Assembly: GCF_026340095.1 (NCBI RefSeq)
Contig: NZ_JAPEPO010000003.1
Coordinates: 744,001-808,000 of the forward strand
Reading direction: 5' to 3'
Length of the DNA stretch: 64,000 bases
DNA from: Streptomyces sp. NBC_01446
Lineage (GTDB): Bacteria; Actinomycetota; Actinomycetes; Streptomycetales; Streptomycetaceae
Below, one piece after another: positions 8,553 through 16,812 of the stretch (its first letter is position 1; every line of letters begins with the position of its first letter). The notes under the pieces were generated by a model. It did not search any database. It was not told where the DNA came from and worked only from the letters and a program-made list of their open reading frames with translations. Made by a program: the position numbers and the translations under genes.

Positions 8553-8570
8553 GTAGGAGAGAGGATCACG

Positions 8571-10931
8571 ATGAGAGCGCTGAGACGCGTGTTCACCGCC
8601 TTGTTGATCGTCACCACCATAGCCACGGCTTCCGCCACCTCCGGCGTCGCGAACGCCAAGGAGCGGGGGCCGAAGTTCGCTGATGACCCCACCACGCTGG
8701 TCGACACGTCGATCGGCAACAACGGCGACGGAACCACCTTCCCGGGCGCGGCCGCTCCGTTCGGCATGGTGCAACTGAGTCCTGACACACAGCTCAACAA
8801 GTACGCCTCGTACGACTATGCGCAGGACACCATCCTCGGCTTCAGTCACACGCACCTCTCGGGCGTCGGCTGCCAGACGATGGGCAACTTCCGGTTCATG
8901 CCGACCACCGGTGCGGTCACCTCGTCCGACCCGGCGCAGTACGGTGCGAAGTTCAGCCATGACAACGAGACCCGCGCTCCCGGCTACTACGGCGTGAAGT
9001 TCGACAACGGCATCAAGGCCGAGCTCTCCGCCACCCAGCGGACCGGCCAGCACCGCTACACCTACCCCGCCGGATCAGGCTCCGAGAACGTACTCATCGA
9101 GGCCGGCCAGAGCAACGGCAGCACCTACGCCGGCGACGTCAAGGTGGTCGGCAACGACACCGTGGAAGGCTGGGTCCAGGGCGGCAACTTCTGTGGCGAG
9201 ACCGGCAAGGAGCGCTACCGGGTCTACTTCAGCGCCAAGTTCGACCGGACGTTCTCGACGTTCGGCACCTGGACCGACGGCACCCTCACGCCGAACCAGC
9301 GCGAGGCGTCGCGCGGCACCAAGCGCGCCGGTGCCTGGCTGACGTTCGACCCGGCCAAGGGCGACCAGGTCGGAACGTCGGTGGGCCTGTCCTACACCTC
9401 GATCGACGGCGCGCGCCTCAACCGCACCGCCGAGCAGCCCAAGTCGTTCGACAAGGCCCGCGCCGGCGCGCACGACGCCTGGCGCGGCGAGCTGAACCGG
9501 ATGCGCGTGGCCGGCGGCAGCACCGCCGACCAGCGCACGTACTACAGCGCGCTCTACCACTCGCTGCTGCACCCGTCGATCGGTTCCGACGTCGACAACC
9601 GCTACCGCGGCTTCGACGACAAGGTGCACCGAGCGGATTCCACGTACTACCAGATGTTCTCGCTCTGGGACACCTACCGCTCGCAGAACCAGCTGGTGGC
9701 CCTGCTGCATCCGGACAAGGCCGCGGACATGGCCAAGTCGGTGCTGCACATCTACCAGGACGGTGGCTGGCTGCCGCGCTGGGGGCTCGGCAACAGCGAG
9801 ACCAACGTGATGAGCGGCGATCCCATCACCCCGTGGATCGTCGACATCTACAACCGCGGCCTGCTCGACAACCGCACCTCGCACCAGCTCTTCGACGCAC
9901 TCTGGAAGAACGTCAACGAGGTCCCCTCGGACCAGTCGCTCTTCCGTGGCCGTGACGGCAACCCTACGTACGTCAAGAACGGCTGGGTCGGCTATCAGAA
10001 CCTGCCCGGCTACACGTACGGCGACAGCCGCCAGGCCGGCTCGGCCACACTCGAGTACGCACTCGGCGACTGCGCCCTGTCCACGATGGCGGACGGCCTC
10101 GGCTACAAGGACAAGGCCGCGACGCTCGCCTCGCGCTGCGACAACTTCACGAACCTCTGGGACTCCGGCGTCACCTCACAGGGCTTCTCCGGGTTCCCGG
10201 TCACGAAGAACGCGGACGGCACGGTCGCCGGCGACCCCGACCCCACCCAGTCCGGGGCGTTCCACGAGGGCACCGCATGGCAGTACCAGTGGCTCGCCCA
10301 GCAGGACCCGCAGACCCTCTTCGGTCTCATGGGCGGCCAGGCGGCTGCGGAGCAGCGGCTGGACAAGTTCTTCGACATGCCGACCGTGCTCAGTGACCCG
10401 GCCAAGGCGGCTTCGGAGTCTTGGGTGAGCGGCGCGTACGACTACCACAACAATTTCGCCTTCAACCCCAACAACGAGCCCGACTTCCACACTCCGTGGA
10501 TGTACTCGTGGACCGGCGCCCCGTGGAAGACCTCGGCGGTGCTGCGTGCGATGCGGACGCTCTTCACCGACGACGTGTACGGCATGCCCGGCAACGACGA
10601 CCTCGGCGCCACCTCGTCGCTGCTCGTCTTCGCCATGGCCGGCGTCTTCGAGGCCCAGCCGGGTTCCGCCAACTACATCGTCACTGCGCCCATGTTCGAG
10701 AAGGTCGAGATCCGGCCTGAACACGGACGCAGGATCAGCATCGAGGCGCCGGGCGCCGACGCCTCGAAGCTTCAGTACGTGTCCTCCGTGAACACGGGCA
10801 AGGGCACGTTGCACCAGAGCTGGCTCTCCCACAAGGATCTGCTCCGCTCCGGCACGATCAAGATCGACCTTTCCGACAAGCCCACGACCTGGGGCGTCAA
10901 CGCCGCCCCGCCCGCCATCAGCCAGAACTGA
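8571..10931 (+). CDS. Secreted GH92 alpha-1,2-mannosidase
   Basis: 786 residues with AGGAGAGAGG just upstream. A Sec signal peptide (MRALRRVFTALLIVTTIATA, cut near SGVANA) precedes the GH92 N-terminal beta-sandwich (VDTSIGNNGDGTTFPGAAAPFGMVQLSPD) and the (alpha/alpha)6 catalytic domain from ~residue 300. Family hallmarks: YYSALYHSLLHPS, FSLWDTYRSQNQL, FHEGTAWQYQW, NNEPDFHTPWMYSW and PGNDDLGATSSLLVF, the last with the Asp pair that acts as base with bound calcium. It should trim alpha-linked mannose from glycans or mannan outside the cell. It stands alone behind a palindromic operator and is followed by a terminator. Linkage preference cannot be read. Confidence 0.93.
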   Translation: MRALRRVFTALLIVTTIATASATSGVANAKERGPKFADDPTTLVDTSIGNNGDGTTFPGAAAPFGMVQLSPDTQLNKYASYDYAQDTILGFSHTHLSGVGCQTMGNFRFMPTTGAVTSSDPAQYGAKFSHDNETRAPGYYGVKFDNGIKAELSATQRTGQHRYTYPAGSGSENVLIEAGQSNGSTYAGDVKVVGNDTVEGWVQGGNFCGETGKERYRVYFSAKFDRTFSTFGTWTDGTLTPNQREASRGTKRAGAWLTFDPAKGDQVGTSVGLSYTSIDGARLNRTAEQPKSFDKARAGAHDAWRGELNRMRVAGGSTADQRTYYSALYHSLLHPSIGSDVDNRYRGFDDKVHRADSTYYQMFSLWDTYRSQNQLVALLHPDKAADMAKSVLHIYQDGGWLPRWGLGNSETNVMSGDPITPWIVDIYNRGLLDNRTSHQLFDALWKNVNEVPSDQSLFRGRDGNPTYVKNGWVGYQNLPGYTYGDSRQAGSATLEYALGDCALSTMADGLGYKDKAATLASRCDNFTNLWDSGVTSQGFSGFPVTKNADGTVAGDPDPTQSGAFHEGTAWQYQWLAQQDPQTLFGLMGGQAAAEQRLDKFFDMPTVLSDPAKAASESWVSGAYDYHNNFAFNPNNEPDFHTPWMYSWTGAPWKTSAVLRAMRTLFTDDVYGMPGNDDLGATSSLLVFAMAGVFEAQPGSANYIVTAPMFEKVEIRPEHGRRISIEAPGADASKLQYVSSVNTGKGTLHQSWLSHKDLLRSGTIKIDLSDKPTTWGVNAAPPAISQN

Positions 10932-10941
10932 CGATGTCGGC

Positions 10942-10967
10942 TGCGGCCCCTCCACACAGGGGCCGCA
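10942..10967 (+). terminator. Terminator of the GH92 gene
   Basis: TGCGGCCCC at 10942-10950 pairs perfectly with GGGGCCGCA at 10959-10967 around an 8-base loop, eleven bases after the GH92 stop codon. Confidence 0.8.
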
Positions 10968-11178
10968 CTGCGGCTGCCCGTGCACCGGAGGGTGTGCGGG
11001 GGCAGGAGGTGGGCGAGCGCGACGGCCTGCCGTCCGTGGGCACGAGACACATCCGCAAGACTGCCTTTCCCATCAACGGACGTGCGGTGCGACCGGCGCG
11101 GCCAGGGCGGCTCCCCAGTCGTGAACGGACCCGTCTCGCAGTCGGTTGACCGGCAGGTACTCGCGCTCATACCCGCGG

Positions 11179-12165
11179 TCAGGCTTGACGGGCGCGGGAC
11201 GCGAGGCGGTCGGCGAGAGCGATGACGAGGTTGCGAAGTTCATCCGGGCGCTCGATGACGAACGGCCGGTCAAGTGAGGCGAGTACCGACGGCAACCAGT
11301 CGAGCGTTTCCGCCCGGAGCTCGACTCGCAGCCAACGCTCGGTCCCCGGATCCACGCGTGCCGTGGGCGCAGTCTCCTCCACACTCGCAACGCCGGCCGG
11401 AAGGCGGACGCGGATCTGATCGACCGTCCCGTGGATCCGCAAGGTCACCGCATACCGGTACTCAGCCGTGGCGAACCCTGACAACACGCGCTGCGCCGGA
11501 TCAAGTCCGGCGGGGACCTCGAACGAGCCGGGAAGGGTCCTCGCGGCCGCGATGCGATCGAGCCGGAACGTCCGGTCCTCGCCGATCTCGGGGTCCGTGC
11601 CCGTGACGTACCACCGGCCCGAATGGGCGACGATCCCGTACGCGTGCAGCGGGCGTTCGCTGCGTCGGCCGTCGCGGTCCGTGTATCTGATCGAGAGCGG
11701 TCGTCGGTGGCGTACCGCATCGGCGACGGTGAGCAGGACCTCGCCGTCCGGGATTGCGAACTGGCCGGGCGAAGCCGTGAATGCGAGGGATTCCAGGACC
11801 GCGTCGAGCCTGCGGGCCAAGCGCTCGGGCAGGACCCTGCGGATCTTGGCCGCCGCCGTCTCGCTCGCCGTGTCCGCCGTCGTCAGCCCGCCTCGGCGGC
11901 CGGCGACCAGGCCGAGCAGGACGGCGAGTGCCTCGTCGTCGCTGAGCATGAGCGGAGGCAGGCGGTATCCGGGGGCGAGCCGGTACCCGCCGTAGCGGCC
12001 CCGCACCGCCTCCACCGGCACGTCGAGGTCGTTCAGCTGGTCCACATAGCGCCGCACGGTCCGCCCGTCGACGCCGAGCCGGTCGGCGAGTTCAGCCACC
12101 GTCCGGACGCCGCCCGACTGCAGCAGTTCCAGGAGAGTCAGCACGCGCACGGTAGGTCGAGACAT
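11179..12165 (-). CDS. YafY-type transcriptional regulator (HTH + WYL)
   Basis: 328 residues. An HTH_11-type winged helix at residues 1-60 (VRVLTLLELLQSGGVRTVAELADRLGVDGRTVRRYVDQL), a linker, the WYL domain at ~140-210 (RRPLSIRYTDRDGR...RPLHAYGIVAHSGRWYVTGTD) and the WCX C-terminal domain. WYL regulators bind small ligands or nucleic acid through the Sm-like WYL fold. It is divergent from the VOC gene with 93 bases between starts; in Streptomyces such YafY/VOC pairs are common, so it probably controls that gene and itself. Confidence 0.9.
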   Translation of the reverse strand: MSRPTVRVLTLLELLQSGGVRTVAELADRLGVDGRTVRRYVDQLNDLDVPVEAVRGRYGGYRLAPGYRLPPLMLSDDEALAVLLGLVAGRRGGLTTADTASETAAAKIRRVLPERLARRLDAVLESLAFTASPGQFAIPDGEVLLTVADAVRHRRPLSIRYTDRDGRRSERPLHAYGIVAHSGRWYVTGTDPEIGEDRTFRLDRIAAARTLPGSFEVPAGLDPAQRVLSGFATAEYRYAVTLRIHGTVDQIRVRLPAGVASVEETAPTARVDPGTERWLRVELRAETLDWLPSVLASLDRPFVIERPDELRNLVIALADRLASRARQA

Positions 12166-12258
12166 GGTTCAGAACCTAGCGCGAATACCGGGCCGATTCT
12201 GTCCTCTATTCGTTCTAGCCTGCGAAGGACAGCGGCTCCGCCAACCTGGGAGAACACC

Positions 12259-12657
12259 ATGGACTTCGTCTCGATCCGCATCATCACCGGCAACGTCGCG
12301 CGCCTCGTCGAGTTCTACGAGAAGGCCACAGGGGTGTCGGCGACCTGGGCCACCGAGGACTTCGCCGAACTCGAGACCCCCAGCGCCACCCTCGCGATCG
12401 CCGGAACCCGCACCGTCCCGCTGTTCGCTCCGGGTTCCGCCCGCCCGGCGGACAACCACAGCGTGATCATCGAGTTCCTCGTCGACGACGTGGACCGCGT
12501 GCACGGGAACCTGACCGGCCTTGTCTCCGACTTCGTCAACGAGCCCACCACGATGCCCTGGGGCAACCGCGCACTGCTCTTCCGCGACCCCGACGGCAAC
12601 CTCGTCAACTTCTTCACCCCGGTCACCCCGGCCGCGATCGAGAAGTTCGCTCGTTGA
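12259..12657 (+). CDS. VOC-family (glyoxalase/dioxygenase fold) protein
   Basis: 132 residues from ATG at 12259, with GGGAG at 12248-12252. One paired VOC unit: MDFVSIRIITGNVARLVEFYEKATGVSA at the start and NRALLFRDPDGNLVNFFTP at the end, where the last conserved Glu metal ligand of the family is replaced by Asn-Phe. That makes a metal-dependent lyase or dioxygenase less likely than a ligand-binding or resistance role. Divergent from the YafY regulator and followed by a hairpin terminator. Confidence 0.85.
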   Translation: MDFVSIRIITGNVARLVEFYEKATGVSATWATEDFAELETPSATLAIAGTRTVPLFAPGSARPADNHSVIIEFLVDDVDRVHGNLTGLVSDFVNEPTTMPWGNRALLFRDPDGNLVNFFTPVTPAAIEKFAR

Positions 12658-12679
12658 CACCAGACACAGCTGCCGGCGC

Positions 12680-12704
12680 GGGAGCCTGGCAATCCAAGGC
12701 TCCC
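12680..12704 (+). terminator. Terminator of the VOC gene
   Basis: GGGAGCC at 12680-12686 pairs with GGCTCCC at 12698-12704; TGG/CCA extends the stem with a one-base bulge. It starts 22 bases after the VOC stop codon. Confidence 0.65.
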
Positions 12705-12796
12705 GTTCAACGGGTCTCAGGAAGTCACGGAATCCCCCCGAGCACGCGCCGCGTAGCGGCACAGCAACGAGCGGGACCGGCCCGAGTCTCCCTCCT

Positions 12797-12907
12797 TCAG
12801 CGCAAGGCCAGCGCGACGGCTCCGCCGGCCCGCCAGACGAAATCTCCGGCGTGTGCGGTGACGACGAGGGTGGATCGCGGGGTGGTGGGCGCCTTGCCGT
12901 GTGTCAT
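12797..12907 (-). pseudogene. PIG-L/LmbE-type deacetylase remnant (N-terminal 36 residues)
   Basis: On this strand an AGGAG sits just before ATG at 12907, and the frame reads STLVVTAHAGDFVWRAGGAVALALR then TGA. That matches the start of PIG-L-family deacetylase/hydratase-like proteins (VVxAHAxDFVWRAGG), which normally run ~250 residues; the catalytic remainder is gone and the DNA continues into the VOC terminator region. The intact start and ribosome site suggest a fairly recent deletion. Confidence 0.65.
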
Positions 12908-13050
12908 GGGCCGAATCTCCTTGCTGGACAGGAAGGTCGGCCCACCCCCGTGGCGCCCGTGCCGCCACGGCTCGGCTGCGGCGCGCCGGGTGGCCGTGAG
13001 AGTCTGCGGGCGGAACACCGGGTGCGGGGCGCAAATGAGGACGGGACGGC

Positions 13051-13872
13051 ATGGGACCAGCGGCGGGGCCGGACAGATGGAGCACGGTGCCCGAGGGGCT
13101 CGGTGCGGCGATACGGGATACGGCCGAGGAGATAGCCGCGCTGTTGCGCGCGGACGCCGACATGGAGCTTCCGGTGCCGGGGTCCCAGTGGAGCGTCGGA
13201 GAGGCGGCCGCGCATCTGGCACTGGCCAACGAGCTGATGGCTGACATCGCGGCGGGACATGCGCGCAGTTACGGAGACGGCACACCGCAGAGTCTCGCCA
13301 CGGCCAACGAACAGGCACTCGCCACGTTCGGTGAGCGGGAGGCCGAGCCGCTGGCCGCGATGATCGTAGAGCAGGCCGCCGCGTGTCTGAAGGCGCTGGA
13401 GGAGCGGCGCACGGAAGGGACCGTGGTCAGTCCGCTGGGGCCGATGGGGCCGGATGTGCTGGGCTCGTATCTGCTCACGCACATGCTGGGACACGGATAC
13501 GACCTCGCCCGCGCGCTGGGACGTGCGCACATGATCGACCGAGAGCGGGTGCGGCTGACGCTGCCCTTCATGCTGACGGCGATGCCACGGGTGACCGACG
13601 CGTCCGGCACCGCCGGGCTGAGCGTCCGCTACGCGATCCGCCTGTGGGGTGGCGGCCGGTTCGACGTGCGGGTGGCCGCGGGCGCGGTGTCGGTCGGCGA
13701 GCGGCTGTCGGGGCGTGCGGACTGCACCATCCTCATCGAGCCGGTCACCTTTCTCCTGATGGCGCTCGGGCGCCGTGGCCAGTGGGGCGCCCTCGCCCAG
13801 GGCCGCATCCTGGTCAGGGGGCGCAAGCCCTGGCTCGCTCCGCGCTTCCCAGCTCTCTTCAAGGCACCCTGA
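13051..13872 (+). CDS. Maleylpyruvate isomerase N-domain (MDMPI/DinB-like) protein
   Basis: 273 residues. The N-terminal four-helix DinB-like domain (residues ~20-165) has GSQWSVGEAAAHLALANELMADIAAG and SYLLTHMLGHGYDLARALG, keeping the histidines of the mycothiol-dependent metal site. The C-terminal ~100 residues (FDVRVAAGAVSVGERLSGRADCTILIEPVTFLLMALGRRG) look like the SCP2-type domain often attached in actinomycetes. Such proteins are thought to act as mycothiol S-transferases or isomerases. It is a single gene; substrate unknown. Confidence 0.82.
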   Translation: MGPAAGPDRWSTVPEGLGAAIRDTAEEIAALLRADADMELPVPGSQWSVGEAAAHLALANELMADIAAGHARSYGDGTPQSLATANEQALATFGEREAEPLAAMIVEQAAACLKALEERRTEGTVVSPLGPMGPDVLGSYLLTHMLGHGYDLARALGRAHMIDRERVRLTLPFMLTAMPRVTDASGTAGLSVRYAIRLWGGGRFDVRVAAGAVSVGERLSGRADCTILIEPVTFLLMALGRRGQWGALAQGRILVRGRKPWLAPRFPALFKAP

Positions 13873-14168
13873 CCACGATGGATCGCGGGGTCGAAGCCCG
13901 GCTGCGGCATGGAAGCCGCGGGTGACTGGGCACGCTGGAGGATTTCCAACGCGGCCAGGGGCCCGGCGCAACCCGGTCACGTGTCACGTCGACGCAGTAG
14001 TAGTTCAGGGCGTCGCGCAACGCGCCGCGCCCACGACGGTGTTCGGCCCGCAACGCGAGATGGACTGGCGAGGTCACCGGCCCCTTCTCACAGAGCATCG
14101 CGTCAGTGAGTGCCTGCGATGCAACCTTCGAGGCCAGAGGTCACAAGCTGAGCGAGGCCGCCTGGCGC
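13873..14168. other. Gap without a recognised gene
   Basis: 296 bases. One minus-strand frame (14098-13859) holds a protein-like stretch (GALRDALNYYCVDVTRDRV) without a known family or intact start; it may be a gene remnant. No repeat or operator was seen. Confidence 0.3.
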
Positions 14169-14420
14169 TCAGTCGTCGAAGTAGGCCTTGGCTACGGCGT
14201 AGCTGTCCTCGTACAGGTGGTAGCGGGTGATCCGTCCGTCCCGGACTGTGGTGTGCAGGGCGAACGCGGTGTCGATGTCCCGGACCCAGGGAATACCGGG
14301 CGGGTGCGGGATGGAGAACGACACCGAGTCGGCGAACAGCGCCGCCGCCTCCGCGCTTTTCCCGTCGGCGAGCGGCGGGAACAAGCGTTGCACAGTCTGC
14401 GCCGGTGACTCTGCTGTCAT
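14169..14420 (-). pseudogene. SnoaL-like gene with internal deletion
   Basis: 83 codons from ATG at 14420. The first half (AQTVQRLFPPLADGKSAEAAALFADSVSFSIPHPPGIPWV) matches the start of an NTF2/SnoaL-like protein and the last part (DTAFALHTTVRDGRITRYHLYEDSYAVAKAYFDD) matches its last two strands, but ~45 residues that should form the middle of the cone are missing. The join is in frame, so a short protein could still be made, though it should not fold normally. SnoaL proteins are usually ~130 residues. Confidence 0.6.
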
Positions 14421-14455
14421 CCATGTCGACGTTACAGGTCGCGTCGGCGCCAGGC

Positions 14456-14500
14456 GCTTGATCGAGGGGCGGCCTCCGTGAGGCCGCCCCTCGATCAAGC
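14456..14500. terminator. Perfect 20-bp inverted repeat terminator
   Basis: Two exact 20-base arms (14456-14475 and 14481-14500, core GAGGGGCGGCCT) around the loop CCGTG. It lies 73 bases past the stop of the minus-strand secreted protein gene and upstream of the SnoaL-like gene, so it ends transcription of the former; being perfect it could work both ways. Confidence 0.85.
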
Positions 14501-14572
14501 CATCAGCCCGGGGTGGATGCAGCAGCCGTGGCATCGCCCCGAGGGCCGACACCAAGCCCTGCCCCTGGCGTG

Positions 14573-15322
14573 CTAACCCGCGCTACCGCGGGTCACGTGC
14601 ACACCTGCGCCGACCGTGGCCACTTGGGTGCTGCCGTAGCCGGCGCACTCTCCGTATTCCTTGACCCACTTGGTTGAACCGGACAGGGATCCGGAGGACG
14701 GTCCTCCGAACGTGACGTCGTACCGCGGCTGCTGGTCACAGCTGGGCACGTTGTAGTACTCGATAAAACCCGCCTGGGAGGCCTTCAGGTTGCCGGAGCC
14801 GGCGGGCAGCTTGTAGGTGCCGACGGGGATTCGCTGTCCATTGTTGGTGTCGACGACGGTGCCCGACCAGGTGTCCGTTCCGACCCGGGCGATCTCGACG
14901 CGGAAGGTGTGGCCGTACACGGCGTCGAAATCCACTCCGCAGCTGACGCCGGCGCCGCCGTCGGCACCGTCCGAACAGTTGGCGTGGGTGCTTGTCGTGC
15001 CGCTGATGAAGGAGGAGAACACCCCACGCAGGCGCTGGTGCCCGTTCGCATCCGGCCGCGGCTGCAGTCCTGCGTACCCGATGTCGCTCTGTCCGGTGAA
15101 CCCGTACTGCATCGCGAAGTAGGTCCCGGCCACGTGGGCGGTGCCGGTGTTCACGGTGATCGGGAAGTTGAGGGATGTCAGTCCCTCACTGGGAGCCCCG
15201 TCTACTGTCCACGACAGCAGTTCGTTCCCGCCGAAGGTCTGCGCCTGTGCGCCAGGTGCCGCGATGAACGGGACGAGTGCGGCGAGGGCTGCTACCGCAA
15301 CGCGTGTCAACGCTCGTTTCAT
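14573..15322 (-). CDS. Secreted protein, DUF3472-like
   Basis: 249 residues from ATG at 15322, with GAGGAG eight bases upstream. Sec signal peptide MKRALTRVAVAALAALVPFIAAPGAQA, then a beta-rich domain: TYFAMQYGFTGQSDIGYAGLQPRPDANGHQRLRGVFSSF, GVDFDAVYGHTFRVEIARVG and FIEYYNVPSCDQQPRYDVTFGGPSS, which follow the pattern of DUF3472/DUF5077-type jelly-roll proteins found beside carbohydrate-active enzymes. Four cysteines in the mature part probably form disulfides. Extracellular; may bind carbohydrate, but no activity is known. Ends at the perfect terminator 14456-14500. Confidence 0.78.
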   Translation of the reverse strand: MKRALTRVAVAALAALVPFIAAPGAQAQTFGGNELLSWTVDGAPSEGLTSLNFPITVNTGTAHVAGTYFAMQYGFTGQSDIGYAGLQPRPDANGHQRLRGVFSSFISGTTSTHANCSDGADGGAGVSCGVDFDAVYGHTFRVEIARVGTDTWSGTVVDTNNGQRIPVGTYKLPAGSGNLKASQAGFIEYYNVPSCDQQPRYDVTFGGPSSGSLSGSTKWVKEYGECAGYGSTQVATVGAGVHVTRGSAG

Positions 15323-15638
15323 CTGATGCTCCTCAAGGGGGTGTTGAAGGTGAGCAGGGCCGTGAACGTCTGGGCACCGCCTTCTCGCATGAGTGCTGCA
15401 GGCGGTAACGACTGCGCCGCCACGTCCGCAATAGCAGGCATGCACCTGACAAATTCAATCCCCGCGCAACGTGCTGCTACTTGCCCCCGAAGGGGCACTG
15501 CGACGACAGCTGCCGCACCAGTGGTCACATTCTTCGTTCGTCAAAACTCTGCGGCCCAATTGCCTGCGGAAGACTATGGCGCCCCGCCCGAGGAGTGTCA
15601 ATACATGCTTGCAAGTGCGCGACTCCAAGCAGAATCAA
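15323..15638. other. Gap upstream of the secreted protein gene
   Basis: 316 bases with lower GC (around 15430-15630) than the surroundings, suggesting promoter DNA for the DUF3472-like gene. No coding frame, palindrome or repeat could be supported. Confidence 0.35.
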
Positions 15639-15795
15639 TCATTGAGGCGGCAGGTTGTCCAGGATGCGCCGCAGGCCCTCCGCCCGGTAGGCGCGCTGCG
15701 TGTCCTCACCGCGAACGACCCCGTCATTGGCGAGCAGTTGAGCGGCCACCGGCGACCGGAACGTCACGTCGTCAGCGAGGTGCGACAGCCAACGA
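15639..15795 (-). pseudogene. NTF2/SnoaL-like remnant downstream of ubiA
   Basis: On this strand the frame reads WLSHLADDVTFRSPVAAQLLANDGVVRGEDTQRAYRAEGLRRILDNLPPQ and stops. LADDVTFRSPV is the kind of motif that opens NTF2-like proteins, but there is no start codon or ribosome site and the fragment is short. Tentative. Confidence 0.3.
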
Positions 15796-16665
15796 TCACC
15801 TGACCCCAGTCCCGCGCAGCACAAGCAACGCCACGTCCACCACCGCCACGACCACGGCTGCACCGAACGCCGTCCGCTCCCGGAAGCGCCCCATTACCGT
15901 CCCTGTCGCCGCGACCAGGACGGCCACCGCGAGGGCCATCGCTCCCCATCTGTCGGGTGGTCCTGCGGGGCCCAGCGCCAGAACCGCCGTCGCGGTCACC
16001 AGGGGGACCGGGAGCAGCAGGCGCGCACCATCAGGCCCGAATCTGTGCGGCCATCCCCGTACACCCAGCGCCAGATCCGAGCGAATGTCCGGCAGCACAT
16101 CTCCCAGATGGGCTCCGACTCCCAGGAGCGCACCGGCGGTGACGACCCACCAGGGCGGCCACGGTTGCCCCGGCAGTCCCAGCGCCACGAACGACGGGAG
16201 CGTGGCGAAACCCACCGCGTACGGCACCCAGGACCATGCTGTCGCCTTGAGTCGTAGGTCGTACGCCCACGCCGCCGCCACGCCCACGAGGTGAACCGTG
16301 CCCGCCCACACACCACAGGCCAACGACAGCGGCACGCACAGCGCCAGCGCGACGTATGCGGCCACCCACACATGCCTCACGTCGATGGCGCCGTCGACGA
16401 CGGGTTTGCCATGTCGGCCGGCGGCGATGTCCCGGCGTGCGTCGAAGGCGTCGTTGCACCATCCGATGGACAGCTGACCTGCCAGAACGGCGACCGTGGT
16501 GAGGACGAGACGCGCGGTGCCCTGGCCGGAGGTCACGACCATCACGGCCGTCAGAGCGGTGACCACCACCACGGGTGCGGGGTGGCACGAACCGGCCAGA
16601 CCGACCGCCCGGCCCGCCCAACTCACGGTCGCGCCGTCGGCCGCCGCATGCTCGGGAGTGCCCAC
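15796..16665 (-). CDS. UbiA-family prenyltransferase
   Basis: 289 residues from GTG at 16665; this gives the usual ~290-residue family length, while an ATG at 16761 would add an unrelated arginine-rich stretch. Both aspartate-rich motifs that hold the Mg-diphosphate are present: GWCNDAFDARRD near residue 70 and LGDVLPDIRSD near residue 190. Eight to nine membrane helices. UbiA enzymes attach prenyl chains to aromatic rings. It is divergent from the type III PKS, a pairing seen in Streptomyces phenolic-lipid/alkylresorcinol clusters, where it may prenylate the PKS product or supply a quinone. Confidence 0.88.
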   Translation of the reverse strand: MGTPEHAAADGATVSWAGRAVGLAGSCHPAPVVVVTALTAVMVVTSGQGTARLVLTTVAVLAGQLSIGWCNDAFDARRDIAAGRHGKPVVDGAIDVRHVWVAAYVALALCVPLSLACGVWAGTVHLVGVAAAWAYDLRLKATAWSWVPYAVGFATLPSFVALGLPGQPWPPWWVVTAGALLGVGAHLGDVLPDIRSDLALGVRGWPHRFGPDGARLLLPVPLVTATAVLALGPAGPPDRWGAMALAVAVLVAATGTVMGRFRERTAFGAAVVVAVVDVALLVLRGTGVR

Positions 16666-16812
16666 CCGGCCGATCGTAGACGCCCCGGCCCCGCCCGGCC
16701 TGAGCACGCGCCCGTCGCCGAACGGCCGGACGGGCGATCCCTGGTGCCGAGCCCTCGGCATGGGGAACACGTGGAGAGCAAGCCAGCCCAGTCGGTCATC
16801 GGACGGGAACCT

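Noticed and set aside
8535..8567. TTGACA at 8539 as a -35 promoter box for GH92
   Set aside because: A -10 box at the right distance would fall on the ribosome site and start codon; the palindrome explains the bases better.
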